Notes: generated from the sequence alone by a model not told the origin. Positions 1-6,432 are shown, counted from the stretch's first letter. The stretch: 24,993 bases of DNA from CAYNRQ01 sp964399875 (GCA_964399875.1 CAYNRQ010000010.1:1-24993), one strand, 5' to 3'. Made by a program: numbers and translations.

Positions 1-20
1 AGCGATTGCCTTGTTTGGAA

Positions 21-41
21 CCACCGGTCAGAGACCGGTGG
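21..41. repeat. Perfect 9-bp inverted repeat with 3-nt loop
   Basis: CCACCGGTC, then AGA, then GACCGGTGG, gives a GC-rich hairpin in otherwise AT-rich DNA. It covers the stop codon (28-30) of the frameshifted frame at 28-239. It could be a terminator or a protein site. No T-tract follows on either strand, so terminator is only a guess. Confidence 0.6.
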
Positions 42-239
42 AATTCTTATTTAAAATTCTTTTCTGCCTTCCCGTTAATCTGCCTTGAAATTTCCATTTA
101 ATAATTCTTGTTAAATCTTTTTTGTGATAAAATTATTTTCTTGAAATTTCTTCCTTAATTCTTCTTCGTCACCTTTATTATACAAATCTTCTTCTTTGTC
201 ATATTTGTTTTTCCAATAAAGCAATTCATCTCTGTTCAT
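28..239 (-). pseudogene. Small frameshifted gene (or -1 programmed frameshift), unknown function
   Basis: The ATG at 239-237 opens a 42-codon frame that stops at 113-111 (TAA). Its acidic and aromatic N-terminus (MNRDELLYWKNKY) looks like real protein. Just before the stop lies the heptamer A_AAA_AAG at 123-117, in the phase required for -1 slippage. Slipping back one base continues as DLTRIIKWKFQGRL and TGRQKRILN to a TGA at 30-28, about 70 residues in total. The continuation is basic and protein-like, so the two frames probably encode one protein. Adding one A to the six-A run has the same effect, so a sequencing indel or true decay is equally possible. I do not recognise the family. The last six residues come from the hairpin at 21-41, so the gene may also be truncated there. 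Confidence 0.5.
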
Positions 240-315
240 AAAATATAGAATGTATTAAATTGTTTAATAATCTTTCCAAATTAGCGGGGGCGGAATTGAA
301 TATAGATAATATTCT

Positions 316-450
316 TTAGGTATAATCTCTTAATTCCCTTTCTGATATCTTGACCTTTTCAGTCTCTCCACAAGAACAATAAGCAAGGCCAACAATATCC
401 GTTAGAAATTTTGACAGTGTTTTCCTGGTTTTTCTCAGATAACAAATCAT
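316..450 (-). CDS. 44-aa small ORF coupled to rpo3
   Basis: The ATG (450-448) overlaps the TGA stop of rpo3 (449-447) as ATGA, the arrangement used for translational coupling elsewhere in this cluster. The frame runs 44 codons to TAA at 318-316. The product starts MICYLRKTRK, has an internal YCSCGE, and ends ERELRDYT. The basic N-terminus and Cys pair are compatible with a small RNA- or metal-binding protein, but nothing identifies it. It is too short to be sure of coding. The stretch from 240 to 315 downstream shows nothing except an AT-rich leader for the small gene that starts at 239. Confidence 0.45.
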   Translation of the reverse strand: MICYLRKTRKTLSKFLTDIVGLAYCSCGETEKVKISERELRDYT

Positions 451-1226
451 AACTTGCTTAACTGCTTTCTGAATTCCTCTGCCTTTGCCTCTAGGATCTC
501 TGTGGCCTTGAATACTATATATTCTGGTTTTAGGCCTGAGACCGATTCAACCCTGAATATTATCCTGCTTGGGTCCCCTTTTATATTAATGCCTCCGCCT
601 GATTCCTCTACACATTTTTTGCACAAATCGCAGTTTTCTGGGTTTTTGAGTGTTATTGTTGTTTTCTTCTTTACAAGCACACACCTGGGGCATGAACTTA
701 CTGCCTTCTTGGCCTTCTTTATGTCTGTTATTTCAATATCAGGGTAGTACTGATATCCCACGTTGGCTGCCTGGAATTTGGAATGTTTTTTGCCTGTTCC
801 CAGTCTTGCTATGGCTTCTAGTTTTATAGCCTGGCTCTTCAAGAGCTCGGTAATAGGAAAATTTGGGTTTGTAGGTGATACATACCTATTTGATGATTTT
901 AGGCTGCCTGAGTAAACAACACAGGGGCCTGTTTTTTCAAGGGCAAGAACAACCTGGCACAAAGCACAGCCCTTCCCGCCACACTTGCAGTCCTCTGCAA
1001 AATTGAACTTTGCAGGATCGAATTTAAGCGGTATGAGACCTAATCTTTGTGCTATGATCTCATCAAATAAGACTGAGCTGTTTTCATAGATATCAACCCA
1101 TTCAACAGCCAAAACAGGTATTTCAGACAGCATTATCCTTCTCAAAGCATTTGCAAATGTTGGATTTATGCCCTCAACTAAGAATTCAATCTTGTCTCCC
1201 TTTTTCTTTAGGATTTTAATCTTCAT
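447..1226 (-). CDS. rpo3: DNA-directed RNA polymerase subunit D (Rpo3)
   Basis: This is the archaeal counterpart of the bacterial alpha N-terminal domain and eukaryotic Rpb3. It pairs with Rpo11 to seed polymerase assembly. The N-terminus has the dimerisation segment NPTFANALRRIMLSEIP. In the longer reading from 1235, Cys182, Cys185, Cys202, Cys205 and Cys208 (CPRC, later CDLCKKC) match the ferredoxin-like Fe-S domain found in some archaeal Rpo3. A second Cys group (residues 83, 85, 90, 93) lies in the middle domain. The frame opens at GTG 1235, but ATG 1226 (MKIKIL) is a better start. A TATA-like TTTTATAA at 1263-1270 lies about 40 bp upstream, so rpo3 may have its own promoter besides read-through from nusA. 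Its usual neighbours S13, S4 and S11 are absent. Confidence 0.96.
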   Translation of the reverse strand: MKIKILKKKGDKIEFLVEGINPTFANALRRIMLSEIPVLAVEWVDIYENSSVLFDEIIAQRLGLIPLKFDPAKFNFAEDCKCGGKGCALCQVVLALEKTGPCVVYSGSLKSSNRYVSPTNPNFPITELLKSQAIKLEAIARLGTGKKHSKFQAANVGYQYYPDIEITDIKKAKKAVSSCPRCVLVKKKTTITLKNPENCDLCKKCVEESGGGINIKGDPSRIIFRVESVSGLKPEYIVFKATEILEAKAEEFRKQLSKL

Positions 1227-1262
1227 AATAACCACTGTTAGTTTGAAATATTTATTAATTGA

Positions 1263-1270
1263 TTATAAAA
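1263..1270 (-). promoter_or_regulatory. TATA box for rpo3
   Basis: TTTTATAA on the minus strand predicts a transcript start near 1240, about 14 nt before ATG 1226. The roughly 66-bp gap after nusA is much longer than most gaps in this cluster, which fits a separate promoter. Confidence 0.45.
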
Positions 1271-1292
1271 GCTTAATCAAAATTTTCCTCCT

Positions 1293-1697
1293 TTACCTCA
1301 ACCTCAAATTTTTTATTGCAAAATGCCTCTTTAATATTTTCTTTATGGCCTTAATATTTCTTCCGTTTTTACCTATAACCGTTACCCTTTCCTCCATAGG
1401 TATTGAAATTGTGATAATGTCATTGTCTATTTCTATGCTTTTTACACTAGGCACTATATTCTTTATGAAGTTTTTTGGATTATCTGAATAACCGAACAGC
1501 TTAATCATCTTGCCAAATATCTTTCTAACCTCCTTTATAACAGATCCGTTCTTTCCTATGGCCAGACCTATCTTTTCAGGATCTACAAGGAAGTATACGC
1601 ACTCATCTGTGATCAAACAGTCTCTTGCATGTACCTTGGTTATTTTTTCAAATACTGCCATTGCTCTTATGCACTCTGTTCCAAGTTTTACTGCCAT
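1293..1697 (-). CDS. nusA: NusA-like transcription/RNA-binding KH protein
   Basis: This is a short archaeal NusA: two KH domains without the bacterial N-terminal polymerase-binding or C-terminal domains. The KH signature GKNG occurs twice, at residues 48-51 (IGLAIGKNGSVIKEV) and 109-112 (VIGKNGRNIKAIKKIL). At 134 aa it has a typical archaeal length. It begins five bases after the L30e stop, and L30e-NusA is a conserved archaeal pair that normally sits downstream of the large RNA polymerase genes. Here the pair follows S8. It probably binds RNA during transcription; its exact archaeal role is unsettled. Confidence 0.93.
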   Translation of the reverse strand: MAVKLGTECIRAMAVFEKITKVHARDCLITDECVYFLVDPEKIGLAIGKNGSVIKEVRKIFGKMIKLFGYSDNPKNFIKNIVPSVKSIEIDNDIITISIPMEERVTVIGKNGRNIKAIKKILKRHFAIKNLRLR

Positions 1698-1701
1698 GAT
1701 A

Positions 1702-1989
1702 TCATTTTTTTATCCCAATCAATAATATATTGAATGGTTTACCACAAAACTCACCAAGTTTAACAGAGTCTCCTTTAAACTCTGAAATTTTTATATTGGA
1801 AGCCTTGACATACCTATTTAAATCCTCTTTGCTCGAGTCAGGGCAATTGGATGCATATATAACAGTCTCTATTGACCCCCTTTTCAAACACTTGAAAACT
1901 GTTCTTGTCCCTATTATTAACTTATTGGATTTTATAGCATTTTTTATCTCTTCATCAGTTTTTGTTTTTACAACTTTTTTCTTAGCCAT
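1702..1989 (-). CDS. rpl30e: Large ribosomal subunit protein L30e (eL30)
   Basis: A 95-aa L7Ae/L30e-fold RNA-binding protein found only in archaea and eukaryotes. The segment KSNKLIIGTRTVFKCLKRG and the later hydrophobic FNILLIGIKK are typical of L30e. A strong Shine-Dalgarno sequence, GGGAGGT, precedes ATG 1989 at good spacing and supports the start. It follows S8 by about 11 bp and leads straight into NusA. In most archaea this pair is next to rpoA2 and S12, so its place at the end of an spc-type cluster is unusual. Confidence 0.94.
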   Translation of the reverse strand: MAKKKVVKTKTDEEIKNAIKSNKLIIGTRTVFKCLKRGSIETVIYASNCPDSSKEDLNRYVKASNIKISEFKGDSVKLGEFCGKPFNILLIGIKK

Positions 1990-2000
1990 GCCAACCTCCC

Positions 2001-2387
2001 TTAATAAACAAAGCCCAATAATCTTCCACCAATCCCTTCATTTTTAGCCCGATGCTGGTCCATTATCCCTTTAGATGTGGTCAATATTAAAATTCCTATA
2101 TTATTTGCAGGCAGGTATCTTTTTTCAAATTTTATAAATTCTGTTTTCTTGACCGAAAAGTTTGGCTTTACCACATTGCAATCATTTATCTTTCCGAGTA
2201 ATTGCACCTTGAATTTTCCACCTTTACCATCGTCTATGAATTCAAAATCCCCTATGTACTTATATTTTTGTATTATAAGCAAAACATTCTTTATTAGATT
2301 AGACGCAGGAGTAAGACATTCCTTTTTACCAATAGCTTCTGTGTTTTTTATTATGCTAAATACATCAGCAAGCAAGTCATGTCTCAT
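2001..2387 (-). CDS. rps8: Small ribosomal subunit protein S8 (uS8)
   Basis: Primary 16S rRNA-binding protein of the platform, 128 aa, the usual archaeal size. The N-terminus MRHDLLADVFSIIKN and the C-terminal ILTTSKGIMDQHRAK followed by GGRLLGFVY are diagnostic. An AGGTGATAAT sequence before the ATG serves as ribosome-binding site. It follows S14 by 8 bp in the normal spc order L5-S14-S8. The usual next gene, L6, is replaced by L30e. Confidence 0.97.
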   Translation of the reverse strand: MRHDLLADVFSIIKNTEAIGKKECLTPASNLIKNVLLIIQKYKYIGDFEFIDDGKGGKFKVQLLGKINDCNVVKPNFSVKKTEFIKFEKRYLPANNIGILILTTSKGIMDQHRAKNEGIGGRLLGFVY

Positions 2388-2395
2388 ATTATCAC

Positions 2396-2617
2396 CTAGC
2401 TGTATTTTTTAAATCCAAGCTTTACGGCCTCCTCCCTGAAACACTGCCTGCAATATAACAGGCCGTATTTCCTTATGACGCCTCTTGTTTTTCCACATCT
2501 CCTGCACTTGTAAACATTCTTTCCGTGCTTCCTTTTTTTGGGCTTATTGAACTTAGTGTATCTGGATATTTTCTTTTGTTTTCCCGCGAGCTGCTTTAAT
2601 ACCCTTTCATATGTCAT
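2396..2617 (-). CDS. rps14: Small ribosomal subunit protein S14 (uS14), zinc-binding
   Basis: The C-terminal half carries the zinc knuckle CRRCGKTRGVIRKYGLLYC, then RQC, as in archaeal S14. ATG 2617 (MTYERVLKQL) lies 4 bp after the L5 stop and is preceded by GAGAGTGAAGAG. A further in-frame start at 2653 would overlap L5 by about 30 bp and is less likely. The resulting 73-aa protein is about 20 residues longer at the N-terminus than typical archaeal S14, with a basic segment KFNKPKKRKHGKN before the zinc site. Confidence 0.95.
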   Translation of the reverse strand: MTYERVLKQLAGKQKKISRYTKFNKPKKRKHGKNVYKCRRCGKTRGVIRKYGLLYCRQCFREEAVKLGFKKYS

Positions 2618-2621
2618 GCTA

Positions 2622-3134
2622 TCACTCTTCACTCTCCGCCACTTCAACTCCAAGTCCTTTAATAAATTCTATTGCTTCCTCTCTTGATATCCTGTGTTTT
2701 TTTCCTACTTTTTTTGGTTTTATCATTCTTCTCTTTATTCTGAAGCCGGGCCTTTCCAGTGTAACACAAACATCCATTCCCCGGATTCCTATGTCAGGAT
2801 CGTACTTTATGCCTGGTATGTTAATATACTCCTTGATGCCAAAAGAAAAGTTACCATTAATATCAAATTGAGAGGGCTTTATTTTATTATCCACCGCTTT
2901 AATAAGCTGTTTTAGTAATTCCAACCCGTCCTTCCCTCTTAAGGTTACCTTGACTCCTATTGGCCTTCTCTTGGCCACTCCAAAGGTTGTCCTCTTATGG
3001 GTTATTGTGGTCAATACTTTCTTTTTTGAGATTTTTTCTAATAATTTTTTTGACTTCTCTAATTCTGGACCTGATTCTCCTGCACCTATATTAAGAGTCA
3101 ACTTCCCCAGCATGATCTTTCTCATCTTGTTCAT
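2622..3134 (-). CDS. rpl5: Large ribosomal subunit protein L5 (uL5)
   Basis: Binds 5S rRNA and the central protuberance. It is 170 aa, as expected for archaea. Clear family segments are LTLNIGAGESGPELEKSKKL near the N-terminus, TTFGVAKRRPIGVKVTLRG in the middle, and YDPDIGIRGMDVCVTLERPG. AGGTGAAAAAATG gives a good ribosome-binding site, and the ATG overlaps the S4e stop by 4 bases, so translation of the two is probably coupled. Neighbours S4e and S14 are in the standard archaeal order. Confidence 0.97.
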   Translation of the reverse strand: MNKMRKIMLGKLTLNIGAGESGPELEKSKKLLEKISKKKVLTTITHKRTTFGVAKRRPIGVKVTLRGKDGLELLKQLIKAVDNKIKPSQFDINGNFSFGIKEYINIPGIKYDPDIGIRGMDVCVTLERPGFRIKRRMIKPKKVGKKHRISREEAIEFIKGLGVEVAESEE

Positions 3135-3907
3135 TTTTTCACCTTTTGAAGGGCACGCTTTCCTGCCTTATCGGCACTTCCGGGTCTGTCTGCTTTTTTC
3201 TTTGCAACCTGTGGTAGTCCTTTTAGAGAAAGTTCACCCGGAAAAACATAATCCTTAAGTGTTTCTATTTCCTTATCCTTTGTGCTCAGAATGGCTGTGC
3301 TGGTCTCCAGCATGTTTTTTCTTGTTCTGATGTCCTTTATCTTTCCCTCTATACCTATATTCTTACCAGCAAAAATGAAAGCAGGGCTTCCCTTTTCTAG
3401 CTTGTAATGCTTTATTATCTCCTGCCCGGGAAGTGCTATAGCAACAGAATCGCCAACCCTGTATGGACTCTTTTTATCTGTTAGAATATTTCTGCCATCA
3501 TGGAGGTTTAGTTGCTGCTTTCCTTTCTTTAATGTTGCTTTACCGTTTATCCTGCATAATTTTTTATCTGCATTAATGGCCTGTATCTTTTCCAGGGACA
3601 ATCCCCTTCTATCAACAATCATCCTGAAGTATTCCTTTGTCTCTGGTATCTCTATAACATCCATCAGACCAACTGGAAAATTCAAGTTTCTTATCACCCT
3701 TTTATCAACAAGAACCTTGCCTTCGCTTATTATTTTCTTTGCCTCCTTTCTTGTTTCAGCATACTTTAGAATATCCCTTATCAGTACCTGTAATGTTATG
3801 CAGTTGTTTCTGGGATGGGGCCCTGGCATGGGTCTGCCTATCCAGACATGCTTTTTTCTGGATATCCTCCATATCTTCGGCATGCTGTATCTCTTTAAAT
3901 GCGCCAT
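3131..3907 (-). CDS. rps4e: Small ribosomal subunit protein S4e (eS4)
   Basis: Archaeal/eukaryotic S4e, 258 aa, slightly longer than the usual roughly 240. The N-terminus MAHLKRYSMPKIWRISRK and the S4 RNA-binding segment EGKVLVDKRVIRNLNFPVGL are diagnostic, followed by the central domain and a KOW-like region (IFAGKNIGIEGKIKDI). The extra length is a Lys-rich C-terminal tail. The start ATG shares its first base with the TAA stop of L24. It belongs to the spc-type run L14-L24-S4e-L5. Confidence 0.97.
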   Translation of the reverse strand: MAHLKRYSMPKIWRISRKKHVWIGRPMPGPHPRNNCITLQVLIRDILKYAETRKEAKKIISEGKVLVDKRVIRNLNFPVGLMDVIEIPETKEYFRMIVDRRGLSLEKIQAINADKKLCRINGKATLKKGKQQLNLHDGRNILTDKKSPYRVGDSVAIALPGQEIIKHYKLEKGSPAFIFAGKNIGIEGKIKDIRTRKNMLETSTAILSTKDKEIETLKDYVFPGELSLKGLPQVAKKKADRPGSADKAGKRALQKVKK

Positions 3908-4446
3908 TATTTACCCCCTTTCCTTTTTTTCTTGCTCATTCTCTTTGATCTTCTTTTTATTCTTCTTGTTTTCCTGTGCTCTTTAGTTTTCCTTGTTTTC
4001 TTTTGTTTTTTGTGTTCCATCTTCTTTACTGGCTGTTTCTTTTCTGCATTTGCTTTTTCTGATTTTTCAGCCCTTTCGAATATCATCTGCCTTTTCTTGT
4101 CATCCAGTTTTAATTTAATAATCTTAAGATTCGAAGGCTCTATGGCCTTTAAAACCTCAGAACCGTCAACCTTTTTTATATTAACACCATCAACATAAAC
4201 CTTGCATCTCTTTAGATCAACCCTGTCTACTGATCCCCTCATGCCTTTGGAAATTCCCTTCATAATTTCAACCTCGTCACCCTTTCTCACAGGCAGTGAT
4301 CTTTTCTTAAACTGTTTCCTTAATTCAGAGGAAAGATGTGCGGACACAAACCTGTGCCTGACATGAAGAGGGGCATTATGCCTGTATTTCCTCTGCTTTC
4401 TGGGCTGCTTACTGCTTATCCATTCCCTTGACCATTTTCTTTTCAT
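3907..4446 (-). CDS. rpl24: Large ribosomal subunit protein L24 (uL24) with basic tail
   Basis: Early-assembly 23S rRNA-binding protein. The start MKRKWSREWISSKQPRKQRK and the KOW motif VRKGDEVEIMKGISKGMRG identify it. At 179 aa it is about 55 residues longer than usual. The extra C-terminal part (from about residue 125) is almost entirely Lys, Arg, Glu and Thr and probably threads into rRNA. Its stop overlaps the S4e start. Normally L24 directly follows L14; here a tRNA-binding protein and a short ORF separate them. Confidence 0.95.
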   Translation of the reverse strand: MKRKWSREWISSKQPRKQRKYRHNAPLHVRHRFVSAHLSSELRKQFKKRSLPVRKGDEVEIMKGISKGMRGSVDRVDLKRCKVYVDGVNIKKVDGSEVLKAIEPSNLKIIKLKLDDKKRQMIFERAEKSEKANAEKKQPVKKMEHKKQKKTRKTKEHRKTRRIKRRSKRMSKKKRKGGK

Positions 4447-4460
4447 ATCAATCTATCTTA

Positions 4461-4568
4461 TCATTCTGTAGGGTCATTAAGCTTTGATATTTTCATTTCC
4501 CCTGATTCGTCAAGTTTTATAACAGCTTTATATATCCTGCCACCTGTAGCAGGGTCAGTATCTATCAT
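4461..4568 (-). CDS. Short ORF between tRNA-binding protein and L24 (35 aa)
   Basis: The ATG at 4568-4566 opens 35 codons, starting MIDTDPATGGRIYKAVIKLD and ending KISKLNDPTE, with TGA at 4463-4461, 14 bp before the L24 ATG. The amino-acid mix is protein-like (alternating hydrophobic IYKAVIKL strand, then acidic turn). Upstream in another frame, from a GTG just after the preceding gene, reads PILLKDIVTGLNTHDRY. It is possible that the two are parts of one frameshifted protein of about 50 residues. The family is not recognised, and this could be a degraded gene. Confidence 0.35.
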   Translation of the reverse strand: MIDTDPATGGRIYKAVIKLDESGEMKISKLNDPTE

Positions 4569-4611
4569 GTGTATTCAATCCTGTCACTATATCTTTGAGC
4601 AGTATCGGCAC

Positions 4612-4944
4612 TTAAACCACCCTGGCTCCCGGCTTTACATCCTTGTTTGGGTGAAGCAGAACGCAATCGCTTCTGTCTCCTCCCACATCTACGGCCAGTA
4701 TCATTCCCTGACTCTCATGACCCATGAACTTCTTTGGCTCCAGATTAAATAGGAACGGGCATTCCTTATCCACAAGGTCTTCAGGCTTGTAGAACTCTGC
4801 TATGCTTGCAACTATCTGCCTTTTTCCGCCGTCGCCAAAGTCAACCTGCATCTTCATGAGTCTTTCTGTTCCCTCTGCCTTCTCGGCATGTACAATCTTC
4901 CCTATCCTTATATCCAGCTTCTGCCATTCCCCAAAGCTTATCAT
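4612..4944 (-). CDS. tRNA-binding OB-fold protein (MetRS C-terminal/beta-like)
   Basis: A stand-alone EMAP/tRNA_bind domain of 110 aa. It matches the C-terminal appendix of methionyl-tRNA synthetase and CsaA-type proteins: FGEWQKLDIRIGKIVHAEK, IVASIAEFYKPEDLV, and LEPKKFMGHESQGMILA. Such proteins bind tRNA non-specifically and may act as a separate subunit of MetRS. A very good Shine-Dalgarno (AAGGAGG) precedes ATG 4944. Its position inside the ribosomal operon, between L14 and L24, is not standard. Whether it partners MetRS or the ribosome cannot be told from the sequence. Confidence 0.9.
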   Translation of the reverse strand: MISFGEWQKLDIRIGKIVHAEKAEGTERLMKMQVDFGDGGKRQIVASIAEFYKPEDLVDKECPFLFNLEPKKFMGHESQGMILAVDVGGDRSDCVLLHPNKDVKPGARVV

Positions 4945-4984
4945 ATTCTGCCTCCTTATGTGTTTATTAATTCGTAACAGCGAC

Positions 4985-5383
4985 CTAGACTACAATGCTT
5001 GCAATCTTTCCTATAGTAGGAAATCTTTTCACAACCTCCCTTGCCACAGGTCCCTTTATCAAGGAACCCTTTGGTTCAAATTTCTCGTCCACTATAACCG
5101 CAGCATTATCCTCAAAGCTTATCCTCACACCACTAGACCTTCTGTATTCCTTTCTCTGCCTTATTATAACAGCATGGAAAACCTCATGTCTTACCTTTTC
5201 TGTGCCAACCTTCACTCTGCATCTAATCAAACTTGCAACACCCGCAGATGGTTTTGTTTTCCTCTTTCCCTTAAAACCCCTGACTGATATTATCTGTAGT
5301 TTCTTGACACCTGAATTATCTGCACAATTCAGTACAGACCCTATCTGCAGTGTTTTTGTAACCTTGGTTGGTATGGCTTTCAT
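4985..5383 (-). CDS. rpl14: Large ribosomal subunit protein L14 (uL14)
   Basis: A 132-aa protein of the intersubunit face, full length for archaea. Family segments are GSVLNCADNSGVKKLQIISV near the N-terminus and the C-terminal EPKGSLIKGPVAREVVKRFP. The ATG overlaps the S17 stop as ATGA, indicating coupled translation. The order S17-L14 is conserved across bacteria and archaea; only the next gene (a tRNA-binding protein rather than L24) is unusual. Confidence 0.97.
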   Translation of the reverse strand: MKAIPTKVTKTLQIGSVLNCADNSGVKKLQIISVRGFKGKRKTKPSAGVASLIRCRVKVGTEKVRHEVFHAVIIRQRKEYRRSSGVRISFEDNAAVIVDEKFEPKGSLIKGPVAREVVKRFPTIGKIASIVV

Positions 5384-5937
5384 TCATCCTCCTTTAAAGG
5401 CTGGGTGGATTTGCCTCGCATTAAACCGTTATTTATTCTTTTTTGGGTTTCCTTGGCCTCTTTCTGGGTGGCATCTTTATTTTTGCTTCCTGATGGTTTC
5501 ATTCTGTTGCCGTAAGCCGTCTGTTTTTCTTTGGAAGCTTTCTGCTCCTGTGAAGAGGGGCTCTTCTCCTTTTTCAGAATAACCTGCTCTTCGCCCCTGA
5601 TATCCAATATCCTCTTCTCCTCTTTTCCAACAACAACAAATTTCTTGGTTTTTGAAAGAGGCCTGCATTCAGCAATTGTAACAATATTACCCTCCCTTGC
5701 ATGAATACAGGGTGGGTTATATGCAGTCACCCTTGACTTTCTCCTGGCATATCTCTCATATTTGCGAACAAACTTATGATAACCCCATTCAACAATTACT
5801 GTATTGTGAGATTTAGCAGACTTAACAACACCATTAAAAACCCTTCCTCTTATGGCTAAACTTCCGTGCCAAGCACAGTTTATATCTTTGCATTCTTTTT
5901 CTGGTGGTTTTATATCAATGCCTATTGATTTTTTCAT
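5380..5937 (-). CDS. rps17: Small ribosomal subunit protein S17 (uS17) with long tail
   Basis: The first roughly 110 residues are a standard archaeal S17: IGIDIKPPEKECKDINCAWH, then SLAIRGRVFNGVVKSAKSHN and the strand region VRKYERYARRKSRV. The remaining roughly 75 residues are a low-complexity Lys/Gln/Ser/Glu tail with no counterpart I know in S17. The tail overlaps L14 by 4 bases (ATGA). The gene follows a 180-bp gap that contains promoter elements and a candidate folded RNA, so it is probably the first gene of its own transcript. Confidence 0.96.
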   Translation of the reverse strand: MKKSIGIDIKPPEKECKDINCAWHGSLAIRGRVFNGVVKSAKSHNTVIVEWGYHKFVRKYERYARRKSRVTAYNPPCIHAREGNIVTIAECRPLSKTKKFVVVGKEEKRILDIRGEEQVILKKEKSPSSQEQKASKEKQTAYGNRMKPSGSKNKDATQKEAKETQKRINNGLMRGKSTQPLKEDE

Positions 5938-5995
5938 ATATTCAGCCTTCGGTTATTTAACAAGTTCGTACTTATTGATTGCATCATGCAGTTTC

Positions 5996-6076
5996 AGAAC
6001 TTCTGTGTGAAAACATGACAGCCATGTTCCCTCTCACAGTTTGGTTGCCACTTGGCGAACCAGTTATGAAAGTTCT
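5996..6076 (-). ncRNA. Candidate structured leader RNA (three-way junction) upstream of S17
   Basis: Read by eye, three helices nest exactly. P1 pairs 5996-6002 (AGAACTT on plus) with 6070-6076. One arm uses CTGTG 6003-6007 with CACAG 6035-6039, plus AACATG 6012-6017 with CATGTT 6023-6028. The other arm pairs GGTTGCCA 6043-6050 with TGGC-G-AACC 6053-6061 (one bulged G). On the minus strand a TATA-like stretch lies just upstream, and a TATA box near 6101-6108 would start transcription about at P1. The element ends 58 nt before the S17 ATG. A second copy of GAACTT (minus strand, 5967-5962) could compete for the 3' strand of P1. The fold rests on manual pairing only. Confidence 0.45.
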
Positions 6077-6084
6077 AATAACTG

Positions 6085-6118
6085 TTAATATATGCATTTA
6101 ATATAAAAGTTTATAAAG
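6085..6118 (-). promoter_or_regulatory. TATA-rich promoter for the S17 transcript
   Basis: On the minus strand this stretch holds overlapping TATA-like motifs (TTTATAAA, TTTATATTAA, ATATATTAA). It follows the Rnp1 stop at once. The middle motif predicts a start near 6076, the 5' edge of the folded element. Several boxes make the exact start uncertain. Confidence 0.5.
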
Positions 6119-6119
6119 T

Positions 6120-6398
6120 TTACCATTTCTTTAATTTCTTTTTAATCCGGTCCTCAGGCCTTGCAACCAGTATTTTGCCTTCAATACGGACCCACCCTGC
6201 TGGTATTTTAAAAGAAAATATGCACTGGTCTTTGATCAGGGTCTTCTCACCTTTTTTTGTCTCCATAACCAGGGTGTTTCTGGTTTCATCCACTATCCTG
6301 CCACTGGCCCCGATATCATAGATATTGGCAGAATCAACTACTCTGGCCTCCAGGCCGATCAGTTCATGCTTGACCAGGTTCTTGGGTGTTATGGGCAT
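6120..6398 (-). CDS. rnp1: RNase P protein component 1 (Rnp1, POP4/Rpp29)
   Basis: Archaeal RNase P subunit that helps fold the catalytic RNA for tRNA 5' processing. At 92 aa it has the normal size. Recognisable segments are NLVKHELIGLEARVVDSAN (the Sm-like barrel start), GASGRIVDETRNTLVM, then IKDQCIFSFKIPAGWVRIEG. In archaea rnp1 commonly sits between SUI1 and S17, exactly as here. A TATA-like TTAAATTTAT at 6432-6423 predicts a start within a few bases of the ATG, so its own leaderless transcript is plausible. Confidence 0.95.
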   Translation of the reverse strand: MPITPKNLVKHELIGLEARVVDSANIYDIGASGRIVDETRNTLVMETKKGEKTLIKDQCIFSFKIPAGWVRIEGKILVARPEDRIKKKLKKW

Positions 6399-6422
6399 GT
6401 TAAAAAATTATATCATGGATTG

Positions 6423-6432
6423 ATAAATTTAA
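6423..6432 (-). promoter_or_regulatory. TATA box for rnp1
   Basis: TTAAATTTAT on the minus strand, centred about 30 bp before ATG 6398, would give a leaderless or nearly leaderless mRNA. The 216-bp gap upstream (6399-6614) otherwise holds only a small hairpin, CAGTCT/AGACTG at 6464-6479 with a GTGA loop, and no convincing ORF. Confidence 0.4.
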
